NCBI RefSeq assembly: GCF_014648315.1
Contig: NZ_BMQW01000002.1
Span: 1-64,000 of the forward strand
Source: Shewanella ulleungensis
GTDB taxonomy: Bacteria > Pseudomonadota > Gammaproteobacteria > Enterobacterales > Shewanellaceae
Direction of reading: 5' to 3'
DNA length: 64,000 bases
Positions 21,417 through 32,700 of this stretch are shown in pieces (the first letter of the stretch is position 1; every line of letters starts with the position of its first letter). The translations under genes were made by a program, and so were the position numbers. Under the pieces are notes generated by a model. It saw only the letters and a program-made list of their open reading frames with translations. It had not been told where the DNA came from and ran no database searches.

Positions 21417-22034
21417 ATGTTGCGTATATCTTTAGTCCTTTTTAGCCTAATCTCGACCAATGCATTTGCATTAACTGAGGCTGTCGATATTTATAGCGAT
21501 CAACAACTGATATCACTTATCCAATCGAACCAGTATTTACAACGTGTTAAAGCAGATGATTGCCAATTAGTGCAAGATATTGAGGCTCGAGCAGAAGTCT
21601 TACAACAACCCTTATATCAATTTTTATGGGGTGAAATGTTGATTAATGGCGTTTGCGTAAAGGCGCACCCGTCGCGCGGTATGATGTTATTACAAACATC
21701 AGCAGAGCAGGGTAGCTCAGAAGCCATGGTAAAATTGGCGGATTACTATTATCGCGGTAAACTAGTAGTGAAAGATCCTAATCGCGCAGTGCAATATATA
21801 TTGCCAGCAGCGGCAAATGGTAATTTAAACGCTAAAATGATGTTAGTTCGTTTATTTGGCGAAGGTTATGGTAGCCCGACCGATTATGAAATGGGTTATC
21901 ACTGGTTGTATAACAGTATATTTGATAACGATGCCGAACAGAAAAAGGCTTCGTCTTTATTGCAGATGTTAGCTGCAAAAATGCCTGCCAGTGTAGTGGC
22001 CAGGGCTCAGCAGTCTCAGCTGTACAAACGTTAA
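21417..22034 (+). CDS. motX: Sodium-type flagellar motor protein MotX
   Basis: 205 residues with a signal peptide ending near NAFA-L (about residue 18) and two Sel1-like repeats (about 70-150). The N-terminal part IYSDQQLISLIQSNQYLQRV followed by KADDCQLVQDI closely matches Vibrio MotX as I recall it, including the paired Cys residues. MotX and MotY form the T-ring that holds the PomAB stator at the polar flagellum. ATG 21417 was chosen (GAGA upstream); a GTG at 21399 is in frame. The sigma-28 promoter upstream supports the flagellar role. Confidence 0.88.
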   Translation: MLRISLVLFSLISTNAFALTEAVDIYSDQQLISLIQSNQYLQRVKADDCQLVQDIEARAEVLQQPLYQFLWGEMLINGVCVKAHPSRGMMLLQTSAEQGSSEAMVKLADYYYRGKLVVKDPNRAVQYILPAAANGNLNAKMMLVRLFGEGYGSPTDYEMGYHWLYNSIFDNDAEQKKASSLLQMLAAKMPASVVARAQQSQLYKR

Positions 22035-22070
22035 GGCTCCACAGTATGGAGCAAATTATTTGGAAATTGA

Positions 22071-24560
22071 ATGATCAACGATCCTCATTTTGAGAGAGAG
22101 CAAGACAAGTACGACAACCCTATTCCTAGCCGCGAGTATATTTTAGAATACTTGCGCGCGCAAAAGTCTCCTGTTACCCGTGACAAAATAGCTGAAGCAT
22201 TAAAAATAACCGAAGAAGAGCCATTAGAGGCCCTTCGTCGTCGCTTGCGTGCTATGGAACGAGACGGTCAATTGGTATTTACTCGAGGCCAAAGTTACGG
22301 CCTACCTGAGCGCATGGATTTGTTGTCTGGTAGTGTCATTGGACATCGTGATGGCTTTGGTTTTTTCAAGCCAGACGAGGGTGGCGATGACTTATTTATA
22401 AATAACCGTGACATGCTGATGTATTTTCATGGTGATAAAGTATTGGCTCAAAAAGCAGGTACTGATCGCCGTGGGCGTCGGGAAGCACGCATTGTGCGCT
22501 TAGTACAAGAGCGAACTGCTGCACTCGTTGGCCGTTACCATGTTGATGGTGGTATGGGTTTCGTTGTTGCTGATGACCGCCGTATTACTCAAGAAATTTT
22601 AATCGATAACAACGACCGTAATGGTGCTAGAGCTGGCGATGTTGTTGTGGTTGAACTAACCCGTCGTCCCGGGCGTTTTGTTAAAGCTGCTGCAAAAGTG
22701 ACTGAAGTACTGGGTAAAACCATGGCGCCAGGTATGGAAATCGAAATTGCATTGCGTAATTACGACTTACCGCATACTTGGTCCGCAATTATCGAGAAAA
22801 AGTTAAAACGTATTCCTGACGAAGTCACTGAAGAAGATAAACTCGGTCGTGTTGATTTACGTCATTTACCGCTTGTGACGATTGACGGTGAAGATGCGCG
22901 TGACTTTGACGATGCTGTATACGCTGAAGCTAAACCAAGTGGTGGCTGGCGTTTATGGGTCGCGATTGCAGATGTCAGTCATTATGTTAGAACCGATTCT
23001 GCACTGGATGTAGAAGCACGTTCACGTGGTAACTCGGTGTATTTCCCATCGCAAGTTATTCCAATGTTGCCAGAGAAAATATCTAACGGTTTATGTTCTT
23101 TAAAACCGCATGTAGACCGTCTATGTATGGTCGCAGAGATGACCATTTCTGCCGCGGGCAAGCTTTCTGGTACTAAGTTTTATCCAGCGGTTATGCACTC
23201 GCATGCACGTTTTACCTACACTCAAGTTGCCGACATGCTTGAAGGCGGCTCGATTGCACCTGAGCACGAAGCGTTATTCCCGCATTTATTGTGCTTACAA
23301 TCGTTGTATTTAACCCTAGATGAACGCAGAGCCGAACGTGGCGCAATTGCGTTTGAAACATTGGAAACACAGTTCATTTTCAATGAAAATCGTAAAATTG
23401 ATAAGATTGTGCCAAGAGGTCGTAACCAAGCACATAAAATCATTGAAGAGTGCATGATTTTAGCCAACGTAGCCTCTGCTAAGTTTGTTAAAAAGCATAA
23501 AGGTGAAGTGCTATATCGTGTACATGAAGCGCCATCTGAACAAAAACTAGCAAACTTTAAAGAGTTTTTAGCTGAGCGCGGGTTAAGCATGGATGGTGGT
23601 TTAGAGCCTACGCCCACTGATTACCAAAATATCATGTTGAAAATTGCAGATCGCCCAGACTTTGAACTCATTCAAGTGATGTTACTGCGATCAATGCGCC
23701 AGGCTATCTATAGTCCTGATAATGAAGGCCACTTTGGTTTAGCGTTAGAAGCTTATTCGCATTTTACCTCGCCTATTCGTCGCTATCCTGATTTGATTTT
23801 GCACCGGGTGATTAAATATTTACTCGCAAAAGAGCAAGGCGAGGTGAGTGATAAGTGGACTCAAGACGGCGGTTATCTCTACCAGATTGAAGAGCTAGAT
23901 CTTTTAGGGGAAGAGTGTTCAACAACTGAGCGCCGAGCTGATGAAGCAACTCGTGATGTCAGTGATTGGTTGAAGTGCGAATACATGCAAGACCATGTTG
24001 GCGATACCTTTGAAGCCGTTATCGCATCGGTCACGAGCTTTGGCTTATTTGTCCGTCTAAATGAGTTATTTATTGATGGATTAGTGCATATTTCAAGTCT
24101 AGCCAGTGATTACTACCAATTTGACCAAATGCGTCAACGATTAATTGGTGAGAATACTCGCCAAGTCTATCAAGTCGGTGACGAAGTCACGGTTAAAGTT
24201 GCCGCAGTAAATTTAGACGACCGCCAAATTGATTTATTAATGGTAGGTGACAACAGTAAAGGTGCGGGTAAAACTGCGCGTAAAGGCAGCAAGCCCACAA
24301 CGGCTCGCCAACGTGTCAATGCTGAAGGGGCTAAATTAGCTCGAGGTAAACCTGTTGCTAAATCAGATAAGCCTAAATCTGACAAAACCAAGTCAGATAA
24401 ACCTAAAACCAGTAAACGTCGCTCAAGTGGCAAGGCTTCGTCGCCAGCAGCAAAACCTGCAATTGCTAAGAAATCGACTGCCGGTGAAAAAAAGGCTGAT
24501 GTTGCCAACTCAAATGCTAGTGTTAAGAAAACCCCTGCCAAGCGCAGCAAGAGAAAGTAA
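22071..24560 (+). CDS. rnr: Ribonuclease R
   Basis: 829 residues. Order: N-terminal winged helix (about 25-85), two cold-shock domains, the RNB catalytic domain with the [12 protein letters not shown] acidic cluster (about residues 268-279), an S1 domain (about 640-725) and a Lys/Ser/Ala-rich tail (about 735-829). RNase R is a processive 3'-5' exonuclease that unwinds structured RNA; the basic tail is typical and aids that activity. It lies 36 bases after motX and 4 bases before rlmB. Confidence 0.97.
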   Translation: MINDPHFEREQDKYDNPIPSREYILEYLRAQKSPVTRDKIAEALKITEEEPLEALRRRLRAMERDGQLVFTRGQSYGLPERMDLLSGSVIGHRDGFGFFKPDEGGDDLFINNRDMLMYFHGDKVLAQKAGTDRRGRREARIVRLVQERTAALVGRYHVDGGMGFVVADDRRITQEILIDNNDRNGARAGDVVVVELTRRPGRFVKAAAKVTEVLGKTMAPGMEIEIALRNYDLPHTWSAIIEKKLKRIPDEVTEEDKLGRVDLRHLPLVTIDGEDARDFDDAVYAEAKPSGGWRLWVAIADVSHYVRTDSALDVEARSRGNSVYFPSQVIPMLPEKISNGLCSLKPHVDRLCMVAEMTISAAGKLSGTKFYPAVMHSHARFTYTQVADMLEGGSIAPEHEALFPHLLCLQSLYLTLDERRAERGAIAFETLETQFIFNENRKIDKIVPRGRNQAHKIIEECMILANVASAKFVKKHKGEVLYRVHEAPSEQKLANFKEFLAERGLSMDGGLEPTPTDYQNIMLKIADRPDFELIQVMLLRSMRQAIYSPDNEGHFGLALEAYSHFTSPIRRYPDLILHRVIKYLLAKEQGEVSDKWTQDGGYLYQIEELDLLGEECSTTERRADEATRDVSDWLKCEYMQDHVGDTFEAVIASVTSFGLFVRLNELFIDGLVHISSLASDYYQFDQMRQRLIGENTRQVYQVGDEVTVKVAAVNLDDRQIDLLMVGDNSKGAGKTARKGSKPTTARQRVNAEGAKLARGKPVAKSDKPKSDKTKSDKPKTSKRRSSGKASSPAAKPAIAKKSTAGEKKADVANSNASVKKTPAKRSKRK

Positions 24561-24564
24561 TTAA

Positions 24565-25308
24565 ATGAAAAAACAAGATACCATTTTTGGCATTCATGCC
24601 GTTCAAGCCTTATTAGCAAATAGCCCAGAGAGAGTCATTGAATTGTGGTTATTACAAGGCCGTGATGACGAGCGTTTAATGCCATTAATTCAAACCGCTT
24701 CAGAGTTTGGTACTACGTTACAACGTGCAGCTCGTAAAGTGTTAGATGAAAAAGCCGGTAGCTCACAACATCAGGGAATTGTGGCTCGTGTTAAAGCGAC
24801 TAAACCATTAACTGAAAATGATTTAGACGCGTTATTAGATAAAACTGACGTACCGTTTTTATTGATATTAGACGGTGTAACCGATCCGCATAATTTAGGT
24901 GCGTGCTTACGTAACGCCGATGCAGCCGGTGTACATGCTGTTATCGTGCCTAAAGACAATTCAGTAGGGCTTACCTCTACCGTGAGCAAAGTGGCTTGCG
25001 GTGCGGCTGAAATAATTCCGTTATTTCAGGTGACTAACTTAGCTCGCACTATGCGCCATCTTCAAGATAAAGGTGTGTGGATTGTAGGGACTGCAGGTGA
25101 GGCTGATGGCAATGTTTATCAAGCTGATTTAAAAGGCCCATTAGCGATTGCTATGGGGGCAGAAGATAAAGGTTTACGCCGCTTATCACGCGAAAGCTGC
25201 GATTCATTAGTATCTATCCCAATGTCTGGCAGTGTATCAAGCCTTAACGTGTCTGTTGCAACAGGCATTTGTTTATTTGAAGCAGTAAGGCAACGTTTAG
25301 GCGTTTAA
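24565..25308 (+). CDS. rlmB: 23S rRNA (guanosine-2'-O-)-methyltransferase RlmB
   Basis: 247-residue SPOUT methyltransferase that modifies Gm2251 in the P-loop of 23S rRNA. Knot motifs are visible: [38 protein letters not shown] and [23 protein letters not shown]. An N-terminal L7Ae-like substrate-binding domain covers about residues 1-85. It follows rnr by 4 bases, the same pair as in E. coli. Confidence 0.97.
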   Translation: MKKQDTIFGIHAVQALLANSPERVIELWLLQGRDDERLMPLIQTASEFGTTLQRAARKVLDEKAGSSQHQGIVARVKATKPLTENDLDALLDKTDVPFLLILDGVTDPHNLGACLRNADAAGVHAVIVPKDNSVGLTSTVSKVACGAAEIIPLFQVTNLARTMRHLQDKGVWIVGTAGEADGNVYQADLKGPLAIAMGAEDKGLRRLSRESCDSLVSIPMSGSVSSLNVSVATGICLFEAVRQRLGV

Positions 25309-25326
25309 GCAATTTGTGCAAATAAA

Positions 25327-25355
25327 AACGGCGATAATAATCGCCGTTTTTTTAT
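25327..25355. terminator. Terminator after rlmB
   Basis: AACGGCGAT-AATA-ATCGCCGTT stem followed by seven T. It separates the converging rlmB and MFS genes. Confidence 0.92.
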
Positions 25356-25381
25356 GCTTGAATACTTTTTATGTTTGAATG

Positions 25382-26812
25382 CTATCGTCGACTCATCTCG
25401 TTATCAACGTCTTCATCATCAATATCTTCTTTATCAATGTGGTCATTTTCGTCATCCATTGTATTGGCATAAGCAGCGTTATAGTCCGGTTGATCTTCTG
25501 CGTCATCTTGCTCATCGTCAATGATATCGTCGAGTCTATCAAAGGCATCATCAGCTGGATAAATCATCTGTTCGTTAACCATTTCAATATTAACCCTTGG
25601 ATCCAGAGATGCTGCTAGTGGTGAGCTGACTAGGTCACCGCCTGCCATCACATAATCACCTGTGGAGTGTTGTTCTGCTTTCTGACGAAGATTAACCCAC
25701 ATTAACCTTGCTAATAAGGTAAATGAACATATTGCCATAAAACCATAGAGCATTTGATCTCCGAGTACCTGCATGAGCCCAGATGCGAGTAATGGGCCAA
25801 TACTGGCACCAATACCAAAGGTCACCAATATGGTGGCAGATAAACCGACTCGCTCGTGTTGTTCTACCCGAGAGTTGGCTAATGCAGTCGCTAATGGATA
25901 TAGAGTAAAGGCCAGTATGCCAAACAAGCTGGTGAGTATGAGCGAGTAAACTGAATGAAACGGCACTATGGTAATAATTAATACGAGCACGCCAAGTAAC
26001 CCACAATTAATTCTAATCAGTAGGCTGCGCGAAATAATATCCGACAATTTACCCATTGGCCATTGTGCTAATAGGCCTGCAAAAATAGTGCAAGACATAT
26101 ACATCGCGACATGTTCAGGATCGATCCCTTTTGAGGTGGCATAAGAGGGAGCAAGACCATAAAAACAACCGACGATCATGCTTCCCAATGCAATCGTTGA
26201 TAATGCTTGTGGTGCACGTTGCCAAAAATGGCCCATTTTTAATGGCGCTGGCGTCAGTGGCTCTGGGTGGATCCTGCGAGTGATAGAAATCGGTACAATA
26301 CACAGTGCAAAACAAATAGCGATTAACAACAGTGGTTCAATGCCCAGATCAGGATATAAACTAATTGCTCCCTGACCCGCCATTAATCCAAGATAAGAGA
26401 CAATCATATAGCTAGCAAATACGGTGCCGCGCTGGTTGGTTTCTGCTTGCTCGTTTAACCAGCTTTCTAAAACCATATATTGGCACATCATTCCCATGCC
26501 GACAGCAAGACGTAATATTAACCATACGGTTAAGTTGTCAATCAGTGCGTGGCCCAACGCAGAAGCTGTAACAATTCCGGCACAGGCGACAAAAGCACGA
26601 ATATGGCCCACTTGTGCTATCAGTTTATGGCCCACTTTAGACCCACAGACTAGGCCAACATAGTAGGCAGACATCATGCCGCCTATCCATATTTGAGGCA
26701 CATTCATATTCGTTAGGCTTAAGCCTAAATAAGTGGTGAGTAAACCAGCAGCGAGCACCATCAAAAAAGTGGTGCTATATAATGATGCAAAACTGCGTAG
26801 CGGGCTGTCCAT
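25382..26812 (-). CDS. MFS transporter, YcaD-like, with acidic C-terminal tail
   Basis: 476 residues. Twelve hydrophobic segments fill residues about 10-380 and carry MFS loop motifs such as GSKVGHKLIAQVG after helix 2 and the MGKLSDIISRS match after helix 8. The fold and opening sequence resemble the YcaD/sugar-exporter-like MFS group; substrate unknown. The last about 90 residues are cytoplasmic and strongly acidic (many Asp and Glu, e.g. RLDDIIDDEQDDAED), which ordinary YcaD proteins lack as far as I know. The gene stands alone, bounded by terminators. Confidence 0.8.
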   Translation of the reverse strand: MDSPLRSFASLYSTTFLMVLAAGLLTTYLGLSLTNMNVPQIWIGGMMSAYYVGLVCGSKVGHKLIAQVGHIRAFVACAGIVTASALGHALIDNLTVWLILRLAVGMGMMCQYMVLESWLNEQAETNQRGTVFASYMIVSYLGLMAGQGAISLYPDLGIEPLLLIAICFALCIVPISITRRIHPEPLTPAPLKMGHFWQRAPQALSTIALGSMIVGCFYGLAPSYATSKGIDPEHVAMYMSCTIFAGLLAQWPMGKLSDIISRSLLIRINCGLLGVLVLIITIVPFHSVYSLILTSLFGILAFTLYPLATALANSRVEQHERVGLSATILVTFGIGASIGPLLASGLMQVLGDQMLYGFMAICSFTLLARLMWVNLRQKAEQHSTGDYVMAGGDLVSSPLAASLDPRVNIEMVNEQMIYPADDAFDRLDDIIDDEQDDAEDQPDYNAAYANTMDDENDHIDKEDIDDEDVDNEMSRR

Positions 26813-27008
26813 AACTGCGCCTCGATAGTTTCAGTAAAGCCTATGCAGCTTACTAAATGAATGGCTTGTTTCGCTTCATTTTAATTAAACTAAATAACCT
26901 GAGTGTGGGTTAATAGACGCCTTTAAACATCCCTTTGTCCTACTAACGGCGTTAGCTATTGATGCGTCAATTAGCCTTGTTAGTAAAAATGACAAGCTTG
27001 AAAATGAG

Positions 27009-27046
27009 TTTAAGTTAACGTATTGATTTTCAATGTCGTTAACTCA
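27009..27046 (-). terminator. Likely terminator after the DUF481 gene
   Basis: An imperfect hairpin (AGTTAACG arms, then TTGA arms, loop TTT region) lies 28 bases beyond the DUF481 stop. Read on the minus strand it is followed by a short T-rich stretch. The stem is AT-rich, so termination is only probable. Confidence 0.5.
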
Positions 27047-27073
27047 TCCCTTTTCTCAGGTTAGGTTAAATAA

Positions 27074-27826
27074 TTATTGAAACGTATATAACAAGTTGAA
27101 AGTCGTCACTGTATCGGTATTTTTACTGTCTTCTGGGACCACCTCAGTGTACTTGATGTTCATGCCAATTTTAAATGCCCAATCTTGAATAAAGGTATTT
27201 TTATAGCTCATATCAAGGGTTAACGTATTGTTGTCTAAACCGGTTTCGGCAGTCACGTCGGCATTAAAGCTGGTATATTCTTGCAATTTTACTGTGTATT
27301 TTGCTGCTGAACGGATAATGACATCACGATTTTCATCTGGAAAAGGCTCTTCGGTACTCGCTTGGGGTTGGTCGTAACGATAACCGGGGCCAGCTTCAAG
27401 GCTGAGTTTAGTTTTGTTGTTTTTAATTAAATCAAAACCATAACCGCTTGATATAGTGGTAATACGAGTATATGAGCCAAATTCGTTCCAAGTAAATTCG
27501 CCACGGCCGAATACATAACCTCGGTCTAACTTATAGTTTGACTGTAAAAACAGTTCATACTTTTCTGCGGTCGACTCACTACCATCGGCTGCATAGTAAG
27601 CTTTGACTGTCGCCTCTTGCTTTGTTTTTAACGTGTCATAAGTTAAATAAGTACGGCCGTTGAAGTTTTTAGTTTCGTTGTTACCGCTGTTTAGTTGTAA
27701 ACCAGCTTCAACCTCGGCATTAAAACTCGTCGTCGGTTCTTGATAATCAGGTGGAACTAAAGCCCATGCTGGAGCAGACAATAAGAAGAGGAAGCATGTA
27801 GTAACTAAATTTTTTATGGTCATCAT
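27074..27826 (-). CDS. DUF481 outer-membrane protein
   Basis: 250 residues. The signal peptide ends near PAWA-L (about residue 22). The rest alternates polar and hydrophobic residues as in a beta-barrel and ends in Phe-Gln after YTFQ. The patterns EVEAGLQLNSGNNETKNFNG and GPGYRYDQP are typical of DUF481 (YdiY-like, salt-induced outer-membrane proteins). Function is unknown. It stands alone between the MFS gene and the divergent rpsF operon. Confidence 0.85.
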   Translation of the reverse strand: MMTIKNLVTTCFLFLLSAPAWALVPPDYQEPTTSFNAEVEAGLQLNSGNNETKNFNGRTYLTYDTLKTKQEATVKAYYAADGSESTAEKYELFLQSNYKLDRGYVFGRGEFTWNEFGSYTRITTISSGYGFDLIKNNKTKLSLEAGPGYRYDQPQASTEEPFPDENRDVIIRSAAKYTVKLQEYTSFNADVTAETGLDNNTLTLDMSYKNTFIQDWAFKIGMNIKYTEVVPEDSKNTDTVTTFNLLYTFQ

Positions 27827-27982
27827 TAAATTGCTTTATTCTGTGATGGCGTAAACGCAAGGTTTTTGACTGCCGACATCATACCTGCAATCAAGTTTGC
27901 TGAAAAGAGAGTTATTACTTGAGTTTCAGTCTATGTTTATGTATTATCGCGCGCTCAAATCAGTCACTTTAATTCGTTCCTT

Positions 27983-28028
27983 GCCTCCACATTGGTCTGA
28001 CTGAGCCAGAAAAGAGGCTACTTAACCG
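27983..28028 (+). promoter_or_regulatory. Possible S6:S18 autoregulatory leader of rpsF
   Basis: A GCCTC...GAGGC stem (27983-27987 with 28014-28018), enclosing a small TGG...CCA hairpin, is followed by an ACCG word just before the rpsF ribosome site. Many bacteria carry a CCG-bulge leader here that binds the S6:S18 complex. The match is by eye and the covariation model was not tested. Confidence 0.4.
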
Positions 28029-28041
28029 TAAGGAGCAATAA

Positions 28042-28437
28042 ATGCGTCATTACGAAATCGTATTTATGGTTCACCCAGATCAAAGTGAACAAGTCCCAGG
28101 TATGATTGAGCGTTACACCGGTGTTATCACCGCTGCTAACGGTACAATTCACCGTTTAGAAGATTGGGGCCGTCGTCAATTGGCATACCCAATTCAAGAC
28201 CTACATAAAGCTCACTATGTTCTTTTGAACGTAGAAGCATCTGCAGAGTCTATCGAAGAGTTAGAAACAGCTTTCCGTTTCAACGACGCTGTTCTGCGTA
28301 ACATGGTAATGCGCACTAAAGTTGCCGTTACTGAAGCTTCTCCTATGGCTAAAGCAAGAGACGAACGTGATTCACGTCGTTCACCTTCTGATGACCGTAG
28401 CAATGAAGAAGAAAGCGCTGAAGAAAACGCTGAATAA
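28042..28437 (+). CDS. rpsF: 30S ribosomal protein S6
   Basis: 131 residues. [21 protein letters not shown] is the diagnostic N-terminus; [14 protein letters not shown] is the S18-binding face. The acidic C-terminal tail ([11 protein letters not shown]) is the segment to which RimK adds glutamates in E. coli. AAGGAGC lies before the ATG. First gene of rpsF-priB-rpsR-rplI. Confidence 0.98.
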   Translation: MRHYEIVFMVHPDQSEQVPGMIERYTGVITAANGTIHRLEDWGRRQLAYPIQDLHKAHYVLLNVEASAESIEELETAFRFNDAVLRNMVMRTKVAVTEASPMAKARDERDSRRSPSDDRSNEEESAEENAE

Positions 28438-28445
28438 TTTATTCT

Positions 28446-28748
28446 GTGAATAACCACTTAACCTTGTTTGGTACGGTTACCCGAACTAAACGATTAAACA
28501 GCCCTAGCGGGATAAACCATACGGTTATTACGGTAGAGCATAAATCACAACGCTATGAAGCAGAGTTATTACGAAACGTATACTGCATTATACAGGTGAT
28601 TTTAAGTGGTCCACGCTTTAATAGCGTAACAGATAAATTACAAGCAGGTGTGCAAGTTGAAGTAGAAGGGTTTCTTTCACTACAACAAGGACGAAATGGT
28701 CAAAACCGTTTAGTTTTGCATGCTGAAAATGTCGAATTGAAAACTTAG
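28446..28748 (+). CDS. priB: Primosomal replication protein PriB
   Basis: 100 residues forming one OB fold related to SSB. PriB binds ssDNA and helps PriA load DnaB at collapsed forks. The NHLTLFGTVTRTKRLNSPSGI opening and GRNGQNRLVLHAENVE ending are typical. Translation starts at GTG 28446. It sits between rpsF and rpsR, the standard place, and lies 4.3 kb from dnaB. Confidence 0.95.
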   Translation: MNNHLTLFGTVTRTKRLNSPSGINHTVITVEHKSQRYEAELLRNVYCIIQVILSGPRFNSVTDKLQAGVQVEVEGFLSLQQGRNGQNRLVLHAENVELKT

Positions 28749-28988
<240 letters not shown>

Positions 28989-29030
28989 TATTGCAGTATT
29001 AATTCCTAATCGAATAAAGAGGATTTGATA

Positions 29031-29483
29031 ATGAACGTTATTCTGCTAGATAAAGTTGCAAACTTAGGTAGCTTAGGCGACCAAGTTTCTGTTAAAGCTG
29101 GTTATGCTCGTAACTTCCTTTTACCATATGGTAAAGCGGTTGTAGCAAACGCAGCAAACACTGAAGTATTTGAAGCTCGTCGTGCTGAATTAGAAGCTAA
29201 ATTAGCTGCTGAATTAGCTACTGCGACTGCACGTGCTGAAAAATTAACTGCATTAGAATCAGTTGTTATTGTTTCTAAAGCAGGTGATGAAGGTAAATTA
29301 TTCGGTTCAGTTGGCAACCGTGATATCGCTGATGCAGTTACTGCAGCTGGCGTTGAACTTGCTAAATCTGAAGTCCGTTTACCTTTAGGTGCTTTACGCA
29401 CTACTGGTGACTTCGAAGTTGAAGTACAAGTACACGCAGAAGTTAAAGCAGTAGTTAAAGTTTCTGTTGTTGCAGAAGCTTAA
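29031..29483 (+). CDS. rplI: 50S ribosomal protein L9
   Basis: 150 residues. The N-terminal domain [19 protein letters not shown] is followed by the long connecting helix (about 40-75) and C-terminal rRNA-binding domain. GAGG lies 8 bases before ATG 29031; an upstream in-frame codon at 29025 has no better site. The central helix is Ala/Glu-rich. Last gene of the operon, ahead of a strong terminator. Confidence 0.97.
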   Translation: MNVILLDKVANLGSLGDQVSVKAGYARNFLLPYGKAVVANAANTEVFEARRAELEAKLAAELATATARAEKLTALESVVIVSKAGDEGKLFGSVGNRDIADAVTAAGVELAKSEVRLPLGALRTTGDFEVEVQVHAEVKAVVKVSVVAEA

Positions 29484-29504
29484 TTACCTTTAGCTCCATA
29501 AAAG

Positions 29505-29532
29505 AACACCGCCTCAGGGCGGTGTTTTTTTA
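29505..29532 (+). terminator. Terminator after rplI
   Basis: AACACCGCC-TCAG-GGCGGTGTT followed by a T-run, about 20 bases after the rplI stop. Confidence 0.94.
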
Positions 29533-29743
29533 TGGGCGATTTTTATACTATTCAATGTCAGAATTGCTATGTTTAGTTTTTTAACGCCTACGATGCCATT
29601 GTTAATAGGCTTTAGTGTAGAAAAACTAACAATTATTTCCTTCAATCTTTTATCGCTTCAATAAAGTGATTTTCACGGTATGGCTATACTTTTTATTGAA
29701 ATGAACACCTTGCGATGCTCATTCCATATAGATTGTTTATCGA

Positions 29744-32700
29744 TCATTCGACTTCTGATAATTGCTTTTCTTCAGCATCATTTACCGCTTGGTTCGATAC
29801 TTTATCTTCTTCAACTTTAAGTTTTGCTTTTAACTTTAAATTGCTTGTAGATATTTCGGTATCAGCTTTCTTTTGTTTGTCCGCTTGAGCTGTGGCTTCA
29901 GTCGTATTACCAGTTAAGGATTCAACTGTTACTTCATTAGATATTTCGGTTTCTACTGTAGTTAGCTCTTCAGTAATTTTTTCTGTAGAAATGTCGGTTG
30001 TAGATGAAGTATCTGATGTGACATTAACGGCTTTGTTAGTAACGACTTTTTTTGGCGCTTCGGCTGCAACTTCAGTTTTCGCTTCGGTAACTGCTTCAGT
30101 TGTCGCTTCAGTTGTCGCTTCGGCTGCTGCTTCAGTTGTCGCTTCGGCTGCTGCTTCAGTTGTCGCTTCGGCTGCTGCTTCAGTTGTCGCTTCGGCTACT
30201 GTTTTAGTTGTCGCTTCGGCTACTGTTTTAGTTGTCGCTTCGGCTACTGTTTTAGTTGTCGCTTCGGCTACTGTTTTAGTTGTCGCTTCGGCTACTGTTT
30301 TAGTTGTCGCTTCGGCTACTGTTTTAGTTGTCGCTTCGGCTACTGTTTTAGTTGTCGCTTCGGCTACTGTTTTAGTTGTCGCTTCGGCTACTGTTTTAGT
30401 TGTCGCTTCGGCTGCTGCTTCAGTTGTCGCTTCGGCTGCTGCTTTAGTTGTCGCTTCGGCTGCTGCTTCAGTTGTCGCTTCGGCTGCTGCTTCAGTTGTC
30501 GCTTCGGCTGCTGCTTCAGTTGTCGCTTTGGCTGCTGCTTCAGTTGGCGCTTTGGCTGCTGCTTCAGTTGATGTGTCGATAGCAACTTCAGTTAGTGCTT
30601 CGATAGCATTTTCAGTTGGCTCGCCGGTAGGCTCTTCTATTGTGTTTTCGGTTTGAGCTTCTAGTGAAGCTTCAATTGGTGTTTCCGTTATCATTTCTGT
30701 CGCAATGATAGTGGTCGTAGTCGTCACATCTGGTATGTCTGAGTTTCTTGTAAGTGCTAATTCTTTAATTAAGTTATCTGCGTGGTCTACTTTGTCCATC
30801 ATCCATAGTATGTAACGAATGTCGACGTGAACCGCGCGGGTGATGGTTGGGTTAAAGAACCAGTCTTTAGTGATGGCTTCGTAGGTTGAGTCGAAGTTAA
30901 GCCCGACCAATTCACCTCTACCATTAAATACTGGCGAACCTGAGTTACCACCGGTAGTGTCTGCGCTGGATAAAAAGTTAACCGGCACAGAGTTGAAATC
31001 TGCTGGTTTGTCTAAACACGACATAAACTGACAGCTGCTCTGTTGCTTATATACAGATGTGACACGATGATCACCTAAATCACCTGATTTAATGGCGGCC
31101 AATAATTTAGCTGGAACATTATAAGGTTCTTTACCGGTGTGCTTTGCCATTAACCCTTCTAAGCGGGTAAAAGGTTGTTTATAGGTGGCATCTTTAGACA
31201 GATAACCATCAACCATGCCATAAGTGATACGTAAGGTTCGGTTTGCATCTGGGTAAACCGGCCAATTATTAGACTTGTAATAGTCAATAATAGCTTTCAT
31301 GTATTCAGGGCGTGCAGATGAGAGCTTACCGTCGAGTATTTTTTCACGTTTCTCTAACGCCATATTGGTGTCGTAGATTGCAACAGCTAAGCGGATAAAT
31401 GGATCTTCACTGGTTTCAAAATCTAAGGCTGTTTTTTTCATCCAAGCAAGACGCTTGGTTTGGTCTGTGAGCTCTGTTAATGCATACAAGGCTTCAACTT
31501 TAATTTCTAGGGCTTCAAAGTTGTCGGTAATACTTAGTGCGCTATCAAACACTTCATTTCTCAGCGGCTGTCTTACATACGCTTGTAAATCTTGTAACCA
31601 GAGCGTTTTATCAACAGCAGGATCGAAGCTGCTATCAATACGTCTTAGCGCTGCTTTAAACATTTTCATGTCTCTAAGCTGATATCCTGGTTCGCGTTTG
31701 TCGTTGGGTTTCTTTCTTTCTTTTGCTAAGCGATAAAGCTTACTTGCGGTATTGAGCATTTCGCTTGATTGGGCATTTTTAAAGAAGTAATTTGTTTGTG
31801 ATTGTTCGTGTTGTTCAGCAAGTAATGCTTCAAGATTGCTAATCAAATCTTGGTTGGCGGTAGGGTCTTTTTTTAACCAGGCTAAAAAGTCATTTTCACG
31901 TTGTTGTTTAATACCGACAATATCGGTTGCATTAAATCCGTCTAATAGGCCATTGAACTTTTTCATGCGATTGGCCATTGATGCCATCGTACCGGCATAT
32001 TTTAAGGCTATGTCTTTATCAATCGCACCCATAAAGTTGATGGTATCAATTTGTAATTGATAGCGTTTAGCGTAAGTAGGGTAAATCCAATCGCTGGCAA
32101 ATTGCAATTCACTGGTAAGGTTATAACGGCTGGTTGAGCCTGGGTAACCAGCTACAAAAATACCGTCACCAGCTTTAACGCCGTCGGCGTTAATTTTTAG
32201 GTAGCTTTTAGGTTGATATGGCACATTATCTTTATTAAACGTAGCTGGCTTACCGTCTTTACCGACATAAGCGCGTAAAAAGGTAAAATCACCTGAATGG
32301 CGTGGGTATTCGTAATTGTCGATGTCGCCACCAAACCCACCGACCGTTTCTGGCGGGGCATAAACTAACCGTACATCGCGAATAATCAGTTTTTTTGTGA
32401 GGTAATACTCGAGGCCATGGTGAAAGTCATCGACTTCGCAGCGGTAGTTACTGTCGATTTCACATTCTTTCACTAATGCTTTGCTATTAGTTTGGATCTG
32501 TTCGAAACGGGTTAACGGTTCATCACTTAAATTAGCGAGCACTTTTTCCGTGACGTCGGTCACTTCTTCAGTAATATAAAGGCGTTCATTCGGCCCCGCC
32601 GATGGCTCTTCTGCTTGGGTGTGCGCTAGAAAGCCATTTGCCAAATAATTATGTTCTTTTTTGCTGTTATATTGGATACCACGATAGGCACAATGATGGT

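Noticed and set aside
30074..30570. CRISPR-like array of 24-bp repeats
   Set aside because: The units are directly joined with no spacers and code in frame for an octapeptide, and no cas genes are present.
29892..30656. A 254-codon plus-strand ORF, Val/Ala/Ser-rich
   Set aside because: It is the reverse frame of the S46 peptidase repeat tract. The low-complexity repeat simply leaves the opposite strand open.
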